Notes under the pieces: model-generated
Told to the model about the DNA's origin: nothing
Seen by the model: only the letters and a program-made list of their open reading frames with translations
Databases searched by the model: none
Translations under genes and position numbers: made by a program
From: Clostridia bacterium
GTDB lineage: Bacteria; Bacillota; Clostridia; Monoglobales; Monoglobaceae
Reading direction: 5' to 3'
NCBI GenBank assembly: GCA_017409915.1
Contig: JAFQRU010000139.1
Coordinates: 1 to 9,670, forward strand
DNA length: 9,670 nucleotides
Shown here: positions 1 to 7,198 of the stretch, one piece after another
Numbering within the stretch: the stretch's first letter is position 1
Layout: each line of letters begins with the position of its first letter

Positions 1-309
1 AGAGATGAAAATGTTTTTCTTATGGGGGATTTCAACGCTCCCTCCTCAGAAGAGAGCGGAGCATACAGCGAAATCTTAAAATCAGGCTGGCTTGACACTT
101 ATACCTTAGCAAAAGAAAAGGACGAAGGCAAAACCGTCTTTGGCAAAATTGACGGCTGGAATGACAACAAAAAAGACAAACGAATTGACTATATATTTTC
201 AAATCATAATATTAAAGTTTTCTCCTCAAAGGTAATCTTTGACGGGAAAGATACAGAAAAAGTTTCGGACCACTGCGGAGTTTTAATCGTTGCAGAGGGG
301 GAGCTTTAA
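1..309 (+). CDS. Endonuclease/exonuclease/phosphatase family protein, C-terminal part
   Basis: The frame is open from base 1, so the gene begins upstream and only the last 102 residues are present. The ATG at 22 is an internal methionine, because the codons before it read straight through in frame. Two signatures of the DNase I/exonuclease III-like phosphohydrolase fold are visible. GDFNAP, near residues 9-14 of the fragment, carries the Asp and Asn of the active site. RIDYIF followed by SDHCGV near the C-terminus carries the terminal Asp-His pair. Members of this family cut phosphodiester or phosphomonoester bonds in a metal-dependent way, on substrates ranging from DNA to sphingolipids and inositol phosphates. 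The substrate cannot be told from this fragment. The stop codon is 18 bases before malQ, so the two genes are probably cotranscribed, although a functional link to glucan metabolism is not evident. Confidence 0.82.
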   Translation, partial: RDENVFLMGDFNAPSSEESGAYSEILKSGWLDTYTLAKEKDEGKTVFGKIDGWNDNKKDKRIDYIFSNHNIKVFSSKVIFDGKDTEKVSDHCGVLIVAEGEL

Positions 310-327
310 ACTAACAAGGAGGCAAAA

Positions 328-1812
328 ATGAAAAAAGCAGGTATTTTACTACCAATAACTTCTCTGCCGTCAAAATACGGTATTGGCTGTTTTTCCAAAA
401 GTGCTTATGAGTTTATTGACTTTTTATCTTTGTCAGGGCAGAGTTATTGGCAAATTCTTCCCTTAGGGCAGACCGGCTACGGCGACTCCCCTTATCAGTC
501 TCCTTCATCCTTTGCGGGAAACCCTTATATGATAAGCCTTGACACTTTAATTGAAAAGAATCTCCTCTCCCGTGAAGAATGTGACTTTTGCGATTTTGGC
601 GCAGACGAAAATTATGTTGACTATGAAAAACAATATAATAACCGCTATCCTCTTTTGAGAAAGGCATATTCAAGATTTATCCCCGACGAAGCCTTTGAGA
701 AATTTAAAAGAGAAAGCTCCTATTGGCTCTTAGACTATGCTCTCTTTATGGCAATCAAAGGACTCTATGGCGGAAAGGAATGGCTTTCCTGGGATGAGGA
801 CATAAAAAGAAGAGAGCCATCTGCTCTCTTAAAATATCAGAATGAACTTCAAGACGAAATTAACTTCTGGTGTTTCTTACAGTTTGAATTTTCTTCTCAG
901 TGGAAGGCGCTTAAAAAATATGCCAACGAAAAAGGAATTTTAATAATTGGCGACCTTCCCATTTATGCATCAATGGACAGCGCGGATGTCTGGGCAAACC
1001 CGCACCTCTTCCAATTAGAGGAGGACCGCACGCCAATCGCCGTTGCAGGCTGTCCGCCTGACGCCTTTTCTCCTTTGGGTCAGCTTTGGGGGAATCCTCT
1101 TTATGATTGGGAAACTCACAAAAAGGAAAACTATTTCTGGTGGATTAAGCGTCTTGACCACTCCTTTAAGCTTTTTGACTGTCTAAGAATTGACCATTTC
1201 CGAGGCTTTGAGTCCTATTATTCAATTCCTTATGGAAACCCCGACGCAACTATCGGTCAATGGGAAAAGGGACCTGGCATGGAACTCTTTTTAGAGATGG
1301 AAAAAGTTTTGGGAGAAAAAAATGTTATTGCAGAGGATTTAGGCTTTATAACCCCTGAGGTTAAACAGCTTTTAAAAGACAGCGGTTTTGCAGGGATAAA
1401 AGTTATCGAATTTGCTTTTGATTCAAGGGATACAGGTTTTAAAAACGACTATCTCCCTCATAACTACCCCTCAAACTGCGTGGCATACACAGGGACACAC
1501 GATAACGAAACTCTTCTATCCTGGCTGAAAAATTTAAGCGACGAAGATTTCAAGGCAGTTTGCGAGTATCTTTGCGTAGATAACGCCCCGAGAGAAATTC
1601 TTGTTGACCCTCTTATCGCTCTTATTATGAGAAGTCAGGCAAAGCTTTGCATTGTTCCGCTTTCTGACTATTTAAAGCTGGGGGACGAGGCGAGAATAAA
1701 CACTCCCGCCACAACGGGAAACAACTGGCAATGGCGAGTTAAGAAAAGCCTTTTAACTTTTCCTCTTGCAAAAAAGATTTATGACACATCCGCCCGATTT
1801 GGACGAATATAA
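328..1812 (+). CDS. malQ: 4-alpha-glucanotransferase (amylomaltase, GH77)
   Basis: This cytoplasmic enzyme transfers alpha-1,4-glucan segments between maltodextrins and releases glucose, so that short chains can be reused. The protein has 494 residues, the usual length for a compact bacterial GH77 enzyme without extra N-terminal domains. The family motifs are intact: GDLPIYASMDSADVW at about 208-222, the loop GCPPDAFSPLGQLWGNP at 241-257, RIDHFRG with the predicted nucleophile Asp289, AEDLG with the acid/base Glu336, and GTHDNET with Asp392. The spacing closely matches that known for Thermus amylomaltase. The start is fixed by a strong AAGGAGG at 316-322, five bases before the ATG. The gene follows the phosphohydrolase gene after 18 bases and ends three bases before a strong terminator hairpin. 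It faces the glycogen operon, whose phosphorylase probably supplies it with short chains; that link is inferred. Confidence 0.97.
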   Translation: MKKAGILLPITSLPSKYGIGCFSKSAYEFIDFLSLSGQSYWQILPLGQTGYGDSPYQSPSSFAGNPYMISLDTLIEKNLLSREECDFCDFGADENYVDYEKQYNNRYPLLRKAYSRFIPDEAFEKFKRESSYWLLDYALFMAIKGLYGGKEWLSWDEDIKRREPSALLKYQNELQDEINFWCFLQFEFSSQWKALKKYANEKGILIIGDLPIYASMDSADVWANPHLFQLEEDRTPIAVAGCPPDAFSPLGQLWGNPLYDWETHKKENYFWWIKRLDHSFKLFDCLRIDHFRGFESYYSIPYGNPDATIGQWEKGPGMELFLEMEKVLGEKNVIAEDLGFITPEVKQLLKDSGFAGIKVIEFAFDSRDTGFKNDYLPHNYPSNCVAYTGTHDNETLLSWLKNLSDEDFKAVCEYLCVDNAPREILVDPLIALIMRSQAKLCIVPLSDYLKLGDEARINTPATTGNNWQWRVKKSLLTFPLAKKIYDTSARFGRI

Positions 1813-1814
1813 AG

Positions 1815-1860
1815 AAAAGCTGTTTAAAAATCTCTAAAGATTTTTAAACAGCTTTTTATT
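1815..1860 (+). terminator. Intrinsic terminator of malQ, perfect 19-bp stem
   Basis: Bases 1815-1833 pair perfectly with 1838-1856 around a four-base loop (CTAA). The 3' arm ends in five T residues followed by ATT. The hairpin begins three bases after the malQ stop codon. Because the 5' arm starts with AAAA, the same structure offers a short T-run to transcripts arriving on the - strand, so it may also act as a backstop for the glgP end of the convergent operon. Confidence 0.92.
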
Positions 1861-1887
1861 CTTAAGGGATAGGGAAAAGGCTTTGGA

Positions 1888-1945
1888 ATGAACAAACTGA
1901 GTCCGAAGCCGTATATAGATACTGCGAGAGGCGAAGTTTGTTCAT
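1888..1945. repeat. Interrupted palindrome forming a long structured hairpin; possible dispersed intergenic repeat
   Basis: ATGAACAAACT at 1888-1898 is exactly complementary to AGTTTGTTCAT at 1935-1945. The inside stays in the same pairing register. On the + strand there are two G/A oppositions (1899-1900 against 1933-1934), three pairs (1901-1903 with 1930-1932, one of them G-U), and a 4x4 purine-rich internal loop. A terminal stem follows (1908-1914 with 1919-1925, one mismatch) with loop ATAG. GCT at 1880-1882 can pair with AGC at 1946-1948 outside a five-base bulge. The near-inverted flanks CTTAAGGGAT (1861-1870) and ATCCCTAAG (2012-2020) enclose it. There is no T-tract after the stem, so it is not a simple terminator. 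It could be a REP-like or MITE-like dispersed palindrome, or a structured RNA; copy number cannot be judged from one window. Confidence 0.6.
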
Positions 1946-1967
1946 AGCAAAAATACAAATATAAATT

Positions 1968-1996
1968 GAAAAACCGAAAAATTTCGGTTTTTCTTC
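1968..1996. terminator. Candidate bidirectional terminator for the glgP end of the operon
   Basis: GAAAAACCGAA at 1968-1978 pairs with TTCGGTTTTTC at 1983-1993, an 11-bp stem with a four-base loop. Both strands show a GGTTTTTC end, so it can be read in either direction. It lies about 90 bases beyond the glgP stop on the - strand and is the best terminator candidate there. The stem has few GC pairs and the T-run is partly inside it, so its strength is uncertain. Between it and glgP (1997-2081) I see only a small CCC/GGG stem with flanking AAGATT/AATCTT arms at 2003-2028, and no gene. Confidence 0.5.
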
Positions 1997-2081
1997 ATCT
2001 TTAAGATTAAAATCCCTAAGGGAATCTTTTTGGTCTTTATTTTTCAGTATTTTTGCGGTCCGGAGTTTTTTAACATCCCTT

Positions 2082-4538
2082 TTATCTTAAATGCCAGATG
2101 TCTCGGTTATAGTCTTCAATGGAGCGGTCGGAGGAGAAGAATCCCGCCTTAGAAACATTAATAACCGCTTTCTTATTCCAAATTTCAGGCTGAACAAATT
2201 CTTTTGCAACCTTATGACTCGCGTCAAGATAAGATTCAAAATCACGGAGCAAGAGATACTGGTCTGCAAAGTTGCCTCTGCCGAACACAAGCTCGTGGTA
2301 AATATCGTTAAAGAGGTTTGGCTTATCCTTGGAGAATGTTCCGTCAATAAGTGAATCCACGATTGATTTTATAACCATATTCTCAGAATAAATTGCAGGG
2401 CTTGGGCTGTGGCCTGATGCGTAAATCGAGAGGACCTCATCGGAGGAAAGACCGAAGATGTAGATATTATCAAGTCCTACTCTCTCTGCAATTTCAACAT
2501 TGGCACCGTCCATTGTTCCGATTGTAAGCGCACCGTTAAGCATAAGCTTCATGTTTCCTGTTCCGCTCGCTTCCTTTGATGCAGTTGAAATCTGTTCGGA
2601 AAGGTTTGCCGCCGCAACAATTTTTTCGGCTATTGAAACGCTGTAATTCTCAATGAACACAACCTTTAAAATGTCCTTTGTTCTCGGGTCGTTATTAACA
2701 ACCTCGGCAACATTGTTTATAAGCTTTATAATAAGCTTTGCCGCGTGGTAACCAGGCGCCGCCTTTGCCCCGAAGATAAATGTTTCAGGGAGCATTGATG
2801 CCTGAGCCGGATTTTCTGTTATCATCTTATAGCGGTAGATAATATGCATAACTTTAAGGAGCTGGCGCTTATATTCGTGGAGTCTCTTAATCTGCACATC
2901 GAAGAGAGAATTCGGGTCAACGATAATTCCGTTATGCTCTTTAATATAATTTGCAAGGACAATCTTATTGTCTTTTTTAATCTTGTCAAACTTCTCGCAA
3001 AAAGCACTATCGTCGGCAAAAGGCATAAGCTTTTCAAGATTTTCCGCTTTCTTAATCCACTTATCCCCGATTGCATCAGTTATAAGTGAAGCAAGAGCAG
3101 GGTTTGCCTTATAGAGCCATCTTCTTGGGGTTACGCCGTTGGTTACATTCTTGAATTTTTCAGGATAGATGCTGTAATAATCCTTAAATGTTTCCTTTTT
3201 AAGAATTTCCGTATGGAGAGCCGCAACACCGTTTATACTGTGGCAGGTGGTCATACACATATTGGCCATATTAACATTGCCGTTTGATATAACCGCCATA
3301 TATTCAATCTTTCCGTGGTCGTCCCCGAAAGTATTTCTTAAATTTTCTCTTTGTCTTCTGTCTATCTCGCGGACAATCTGAATAATTCTCGGGAGAAGGC
3401 TTTCAAACATTGAAACCGGCCATCTCTCTAAGGCTTCTGTTAAGATTGTATGGTTTGTATAAGCAAAGGTTTTTGTTGCAACTTCCCAAGCCTCATCCCA
3501 GCCAAAGCCCTCTTCGTCCATTAAGATTCGCATAAGCTCAGGGATTGCAAGGGTCGGATGAGTATCGTTTATATGAATCTGCACATACTTCGGAAGTTCG
3601 TAGAGGGAATGGCCTCTGCGCTTTTGCTTCTTTAAAATCCACTGGATTGTTGCAGACACGAAGAAATACTGCTGTTTAAGTCTTAAAAGTTTTCCTTCGT
3701 AGTGGTTATCCTCAGGGTAAAGAATTTTGGAAACAACTTCCGCCAGCTCTTTATCCTTCATTGCCATTGCATAGTCCCCGCGGTTGAACTCGCTCATATT
3801 GATAACCTGAGGAGAACGGGCTTTCCAGAGTCTTAATGTATTAACAAGCTTTGAGTCAAAGCCTGAAATCGGCATATCATAAGGCATACCGATAACCGTG
3901 TTATAGTCTGTATGGCGGAACTTCATTTTTCCGTCTTCAAAATATTCTTCAATTCTTCCGTTATAATGAACTTCAACCTGGTCCTCAGGGCGTTCAACTT
4001 CCCATGCGTTTCCGTCTTCAAGCCACGGGTCAGGCATTTCTGTCTGATAACCGTCAACGATTTTCTGGCGGAAGAGACCGTATTCATATCTTATTCCGCA
4101 ACCGAAAGCAGGGATTTCAAGAGTTGAAAGAGAGTCTAAGAAACAAGCCGCAAGGCGCCCTAAGCCGCCGTTTCCAAGGCCTGCATCATTTTCAACTTCT
4201 TCAATCTGAGATAAATCAAGCCCGCACTCAGAGAGGGCGTCCCTATACACATCCATTTGCAAAATGTTTATAAGGTTATTTCCAAGAGCTCTACCCATCA
4301 AAAATTCAAAAGAGAGATAATAAAGCTCTTTTTCGTGGCCGTTTTCAAGTCTCTCTCTTGAAAGAGCCCATTTCTCCATAACTGTATCCTGAACAACGCT
4401 TGCACAAGCCTTATAAATCTGGGCAGGGGTTGCATTTTCAAAAGTTTTCGCATAGTGTCTGCGGAGCTTTCCTGCTATTGCGCTTTTGATTTGTTCTTTT
4501 TGCGCCGTATACTCCGCTTTTGTCATTTTTTTTGCCAT
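2082..4538 (-). CDS. glgP: Glycogen/maltodextrin phosphorylase (GT35)
   Basis: This cytoplasmic, pyridoxal-phosphate-dependent enzyme removes terminal glucose from alpha-1,4-glucan with phosphate, giving glucose-1-phosphate. Its 818 residues match the full bacterial family length. The N-terminal half carries LSFEFLMGR near 75-83 and NDAGLGNGGLGRLAACFLDS near 117-136. The C-terminal half carries NGVTPRRW near 467-474, KRLHEYKRQLL near 551-561, and the cofactor motif EASGTGNMK at 656-664, where Lys664 is the predicted Schiff-base lysine, followed by DGANVEI. The ATG is preceded by AAAGGTGA at 4545-4552. An earlier ATG at about 4555 is out of frame and meets a stop after ten codons. A run of eight A residues covers codons 2-4. 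It is the last gene of the operon, 75 bases after glgA, and that gap holds a hairpin. Whether the preferred substrate is glycogen or maltodextrin is not decided by these motifs. Confidence 0.98.
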   Translation of the reverse strand: MAKKMTKAEYTAQKEQIKSAIAGKLRRHYAKTFENATPAQIYKACASVVQDTVMEKWALSRERLENGHEKELYYLSFEFLMGRALGNNLINILQMDVYRDALSECGLDLSQIEEVENDAGLGNGGLGRLAACFLDSLSTLEIPAFGCGIRYEYGLFRQKIVDGYQTEMPDPWLEDGNAWEVERPEDQVEVHYNGRIEEYFEDGKMKFRHTDYNTVIGMPYDMPISGFDSKLVNTLRLWKARSPQVINMSEFNRGDYAMAMKDKELAEVVSKILYPEDNHYEGKLLRLKQQYFFVSATIQWILKKQKRRGHSLYELPKYVQIHINDTHPTLAIPELMRILMDEEGFGWDEAWEVATKTFAYTNHTILTEALERWPVSMFESLLPRIIQIVREIDRRQRENLRNTFGDDHGKIEYMAVISNGNVNMANMCMTTCHSINGVAALHTEILKKETFKDYYSIYPEKFKNVTNGVTPRRWLYKANPALASLITDAIGDKWIKKAENLEKLMPFADDSAFCEKFDKIKKDNKIVLANYIKEHNGIIVDPNSLFDVQIKRLHEYKRQLLKVMHIIYRYKMITENPAQASMLPETFIFGAKAAPGYHAAKLIIKLINNVAEVVNNDPRTKDILKVVFIENYSVSIAEKIVAAANLSEQISTASKEASGTGNMKLMLNGALTIGTMDGANVEIAERVGLDNIYIFGLSSDEVLSIYASGHSPSPAIYSENMVIKSIVDSLIDGTFSKDKPNLFNDIYHELVFGRGNFADQYLLLRDFESYLDASHKVAKEFVQPEIWNKKAVINVSKAGFFSSDRSIEDYNRDIWHLR

Positions 4539-4577
4539 TTTATTTCACCTTTCATATTTTTATGCCTTAAACTATTA

Positions 4578-4607
4578 GGAGGTAACGCCCCAAAAAGCGT
4601 TACCTCT
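4578..4607 (-). promoter_or_regulatory. Hairpin without T-tract in the glgA-glgP gap
   Basis: Bases 4579-4588 (GAGGTAACGC) pair perfectly with 4597-4606 around an eight-base loop, and 4578 with 4607 could add a G-U pair if read on the + strand. On the transcribed - strand the stem is followed by CTAATAGTTTAAGG, which has no T-run, so it is not a canonical intrinsic terminator. The distal arm reads TTACCTCCT in the transcript. Its TTACCT can instead pair with the glgP ribosome binding site AGGTGA (six pairs, one G-U). Possible roles are protecting an mRNA end after processing, partial attenuation, or tuning glgP translation. The structure is seen in the sequence; the roles are inference. Confidence 0.55.
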
Positions 4608-4613
4608 CTTATT

Positions 4614-6041
4614 CTACACTATTTTGTTGTAAATTTCAATATATTTTTTCGCAGATTCTTCCCAGGAGAAATTTTCTTTTAACGCCCTACGGACAAGTTT
4701 CTTCCATACCTCTTTATCAGAGAAGAAATTTATTGCTCTGCGAATGGTATACATCATATCCTCTGCGTTATAAGGAGCAAAGCTGAAACCATTTCCCTCG
4801 CCCGTAAATTCGTTATATGGTTTTATGGTGTCAGAAAGACCGCCTGTTTCACGAACAATCGGGATGCTGCCATAGGATAGAGCTATAAGCTGTCCTAAAC
4901 CGCAAGGCTCAAACATTGACGGCATTAAGAATAAATCACAGCCTGCATAAATCTTATGAGCAAGGTCATTTGAGAATGTTATATTCGCTGAAACCTTATG
5001 AGGATTATGATATGCATAGTGGCGGAAGAGATTTTCATATTTTTCTTCCCCTGTGCCTAAAATTACAAACTGAATGTCCATTCCCATAAGAGAATCCATA
5101 GCATTTGCAATTAAATCAAGACCTTTTTGGTCAACCAATCTTGAAACAAGACCAATCATAACCTTTTCTCCGTCAACGGGAAGGTTTAAATATTCTTGAA
5201 GAGCCATTTTGTTTGCCTTTTTCCCTGACATAAAGTTATTAAGGTTAAAGTTTTGGAAAATCATTTTGTCCGTCCGCGGATTATATTCGTTATAGTCAAT
5301 TCCGTTTATAATCCCCGTAAGAGAATTCTCTCTTGCACGAAGGAGACCATCAAGCCCCTCTCCGCCGATTGGAGTTTTAATCTCATTTGCATAAGTCGGG
5401 CTAACTGTTGTTACCTCGTTTGCATAAACAATTCCCGCTTTTAAAAGGTTGGCGCAGCCGTGGTATTCCAGCTTATCATTAGTGAAATACCCCTCGTTTA
5501 AAGAGAAGAAATCCTTTGTTACATCCACATCATAAACCCCTTGATATTTAAGGTTATGAATAGTAAACACTGTTTTAATTCCGGAATAAAACTCGTCTCT
5601 TTTATAATATGCGTCCAAAAGAACAGGAATCATTCCCGTCTGCCAGTCGTTACAGTGGATAACATCAGGCTTAAAGTTAATCCCTTTAAGAATTTCAAGG
5701 CAGGCCTTATCGAAAAAGGCGAACCTTTCCAGATCGTTCCAGAGATAAAGCTCTTTTGCCCCGAAATAATATTCGTTGTCAATGAAATAATAAGAAACTC
5801 CGTCTTTTACTATTTCAAAAACTCCGCAATATTTATTTCTCCAACCAACAGGAATATAAATAAAGAATTTATATTCCATCTGATTTACAAACTCTTCTTT
5901 GATTCCGCCATATTTAGGAAGCACAACGGCTACCTCGTGCCCTTCTTTTACGAGAGCCTGAGGGAGTGCACCCAAGACATCTCCCAAGCCTCCGCTTTTA
6001 GCATATGGAGCGACCTCGGATGAAGCCATAAGTATTTTCAT
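4614..6041 (-). CDS. glgA: Glycogen synthase, ADP-glucose dependent (GT5)
   Basis: The enzyme transfers glucose from ADP-glucose to the non-reducing end of an alpha-1,4-glucan in the cytoplasm. Its 475 residues are typical of bacterial GlgA. The N-terminal Rossmann domain starts with the diagnostic KSGGLGDVLGALP at 15-27, whose Lys15 contacts ADP-glucose, and carries HCNDWQTG at 129-136 and TIHNLKYQG near 160-168. The C-terminal Rossmann domain carries LVSRLVDQKG with Arg301 and Lys306, and MFEPCGLGQ at 376-384 with Glu378. These correspond to the essential residues known from the E. coli enzyme. The ATG is preceded by AAAGGA at 6053-6058. The gene lies 34 bases after glgD and uses the sugar nucleotide made by GlgC/GlgD. 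The specificity for ADP-glucose rather than UDP-glucose is supported by the KxGGL motif and by the neighbours. Confidence 0.97.
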   Translation of the reverse strand: MKILMASSEVAPYAKSGGLGDVLGALPQALVKEGHEVAVVLPKYGGIKEEFVNQMEYKFFIYIPVGWRNKYCGVFEIVKDGVSYYFIDNEYYFGAKELYLWNDLERFAFFDKACLEILKGINFKPDVIHCNDWQTGMIPVLLDAYYKRDEFYSGIKTVFTIHNLKYQGVYDVDVTKDFFSLNEGYFTNDKLEYHGCANLLKAGIVYANEVTTVSPTYANEIKTPIGGEGLDGLLRARENSLTGIINGIDYNEYNPRTDKMIFQNFNLNNFMSGKKANKMALQEYLNLPVDGEKVMIGLVSRLVDQKGLDLIANAMDSLMGMDIQFVILGTGEEKYENLFRHYAYHNPHKVSANITFSNDLAHKIYAGCDLFLMPSMFEPCGLGQLIALSYGSIPIVRETGGLSDTIKPYNEFTGEGNGFSFAPYNAEDMMYTIRRAINFFSDKEVWKKLVRRALKENFSWEESAKKYIEIYNKIV

Positions 6042-6075
6042 TTTGTCATCAATCCTTTCTGCTTACTTCCCTGAT

Positions 6076-7197
6076 TTAGATGATAACTCTTTTACCAACC
6101 AAAGCAGGATAGGTCTCCTGTCCCACAAGCTTTTTGCCCTTTCCTAAAACAACTTCCTTGTCAAAGATTGCATTCTCAACAAGACAGTTTTCAAGTATCT
6201 GTGAATTCTGCATGATTATTGCATTCTCAACTGTTGCACCCTCGGCAATTGTTACGCCTCGGAAGATTATACTGTTTTTAACAGTTCCCTCGATTGTGCA
6301 ACCGTCAGCAATAAAGGAGTTCTGGACCTGAGCATTTCTGCCGTATCTTGTGGGCACCATATCCTTTACCTTCGTGAAAATCTTGTTGTTGTCTATTGTT
6401 CCGAATAGTTCGTCTCTTACATCCTTTTTAAGAAGGTCAAGATTGAACTGGAAATATGCCCCTATACTGTCAATCTTCTTTCGATACCCTGTGAATTTAT
6501 AGCCTAAAACATTAAGTTTTGGGAGGTTTTCAAGAAGAATGTCCTTGGAAATGCTGGTCTTGCCGTGAGCAGTACAATCCCCAACAAGCTCCATGAGTAG
6601 TTCCTTTTTAATCAAAAAGGTGTGCATATATGAATGGTTTGACTTCTGAATGGTAGGATAAATCTGCATATCCGTTACTTTCCCCTCGTCAGAAACATCA
6701 AGCAATATATGCCTCTTTAAATCGGAGTCTGAAAGCTCAGGAACATCGGTATAAATAAGCGTAATGTCTGCGTTGTTTTCCTGATGGAAGGCCATAACCT
6801 CGTCATAAGTAATATTGCAAACTGTGTTGCAATCACTTACCACAACATATTCCTGTTTTGCTCTTTTTAGAAAGCCAAAGGAGTTGAATATGTTTCCAAC
6901 GCCCCCGATTGAAGTTGAATCGCTGTCATAAAGAGGAATTAAGAAAAGTCCGTTTCCTTTTCTGTCAAGGTCCCAATCTCTGCCTGTTCCCAAATGGTCA
7001 GTTAAAGACTGTGTTCTTGCAGCAGTTGGCATTCCTATATTAATTATGCCCGAGTTTATCATATTTGAAAGCACGAAATCAATAATTCTGTATCTGCCTC
7101 CAACCGGCACAGCCGCCAAGGCTCTTTTGTTTGTGAGTATTCCTAAGTTAGCCTCCGGATTTTCGGAGAAAATAAGTCCCATTGTGTTGTTTTGCAT
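6076..7197 (-). CDS. glgD: GlgD, non-catalytic-type ADP-glucose pyrophosphorylase subunit
   Basis: This paralogue of GlgC forms a mixed complex with it in Firmicutes and modifies its activity and allosteric response. I place the start at the methionine at 7195-7197, giving 373 residues. A frame 15 codons longer is open back to 7242 but would overlap glgC, lacks a good ribosome binding site and adds a basic leader untypical of the family. The fold is recognisable from PVGGRYRIIDFVLSNMINSG near 31-50, GTGRDWDLDR near 70-79 and a C-terminal left-handed beta-helix of hexapeptide type. Catalytic motifs are replaced: the glycine-rich AGGQGSRL loop of GlgC is here FSENPEANLG, GTANA is here GGVGN, and GDHIYKMDY is here SDCNTVCNI. 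It probably cannot make ADP-glucose alone. It is translationally coupled to glgC and lies 34 bases before glgA. Confidence 0.94.
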   Translation of the reverse strand: MQNNTMGLIFSENPEANLGILTNKRALAAVPVGGRYRIIDFVLSNMINSGIINIGMPTAARTQSLTDHLGTGRDWDLDRKGNGLFLIPLYDSDSTSIGGVGNIFNSFGFLKRAKQEYVVVSDCNTVCNITYDEVMAFHQENNADITLIYTDVPELSDSDLKRHILLDVSDEGKVTDMQIYPTIQKSNHSYMHTFLIKKELLMELVGDCTAHGKTSISKDILLENLPKLNVLGYKFTGYRKKIDSIGAYFQFNLDLLKKDVRDELFGTIDNNKIFTKVKDMVPTRYGRNAQVQNSFIADGCTIEGTVKNSIIFRGVTIAEGATVENAIIMQNSQILENCLVENAIFDKEVVLGKGKKLVGQETYPALVGKRVII

Positions 7198-7198
7198 A

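Noticed and set aside
102..106. Idea that GlgC GTANA (residues 102-106) in place of GTADA marks an inactive enzyme
   Set aside because: All other catalytic motifs are intact, and to my recollection Asn at this place occurs in other Gram-positive GlgC proteins. Start and end here are residue numbers of GlgC.
1861..2020. Near-inverted flanks CTTAAGGGAT and ATCCCTAAG read as ends of a mobile element
   Set aside because: The match is short and imperfect, no target duplication is visible next to it, and the enclosed sequence codes for no transposase. It is noted only as a flank of the palindrome.
4506..4557. Short upstream frame overlapping the glgP start (ATG at about 4555, ten codons)
   Set aside because: The glgP ribosome binding site lies inside it and it has none of its own, so it is more likely incidental than a leader peptide.
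5541..6023. 160-codon open frame on the + strand
   Set aside because: It lies entirely antisense to glgA, has no recognisable motif or ribosome binding site, and its composition follows from the codons of the real gene.
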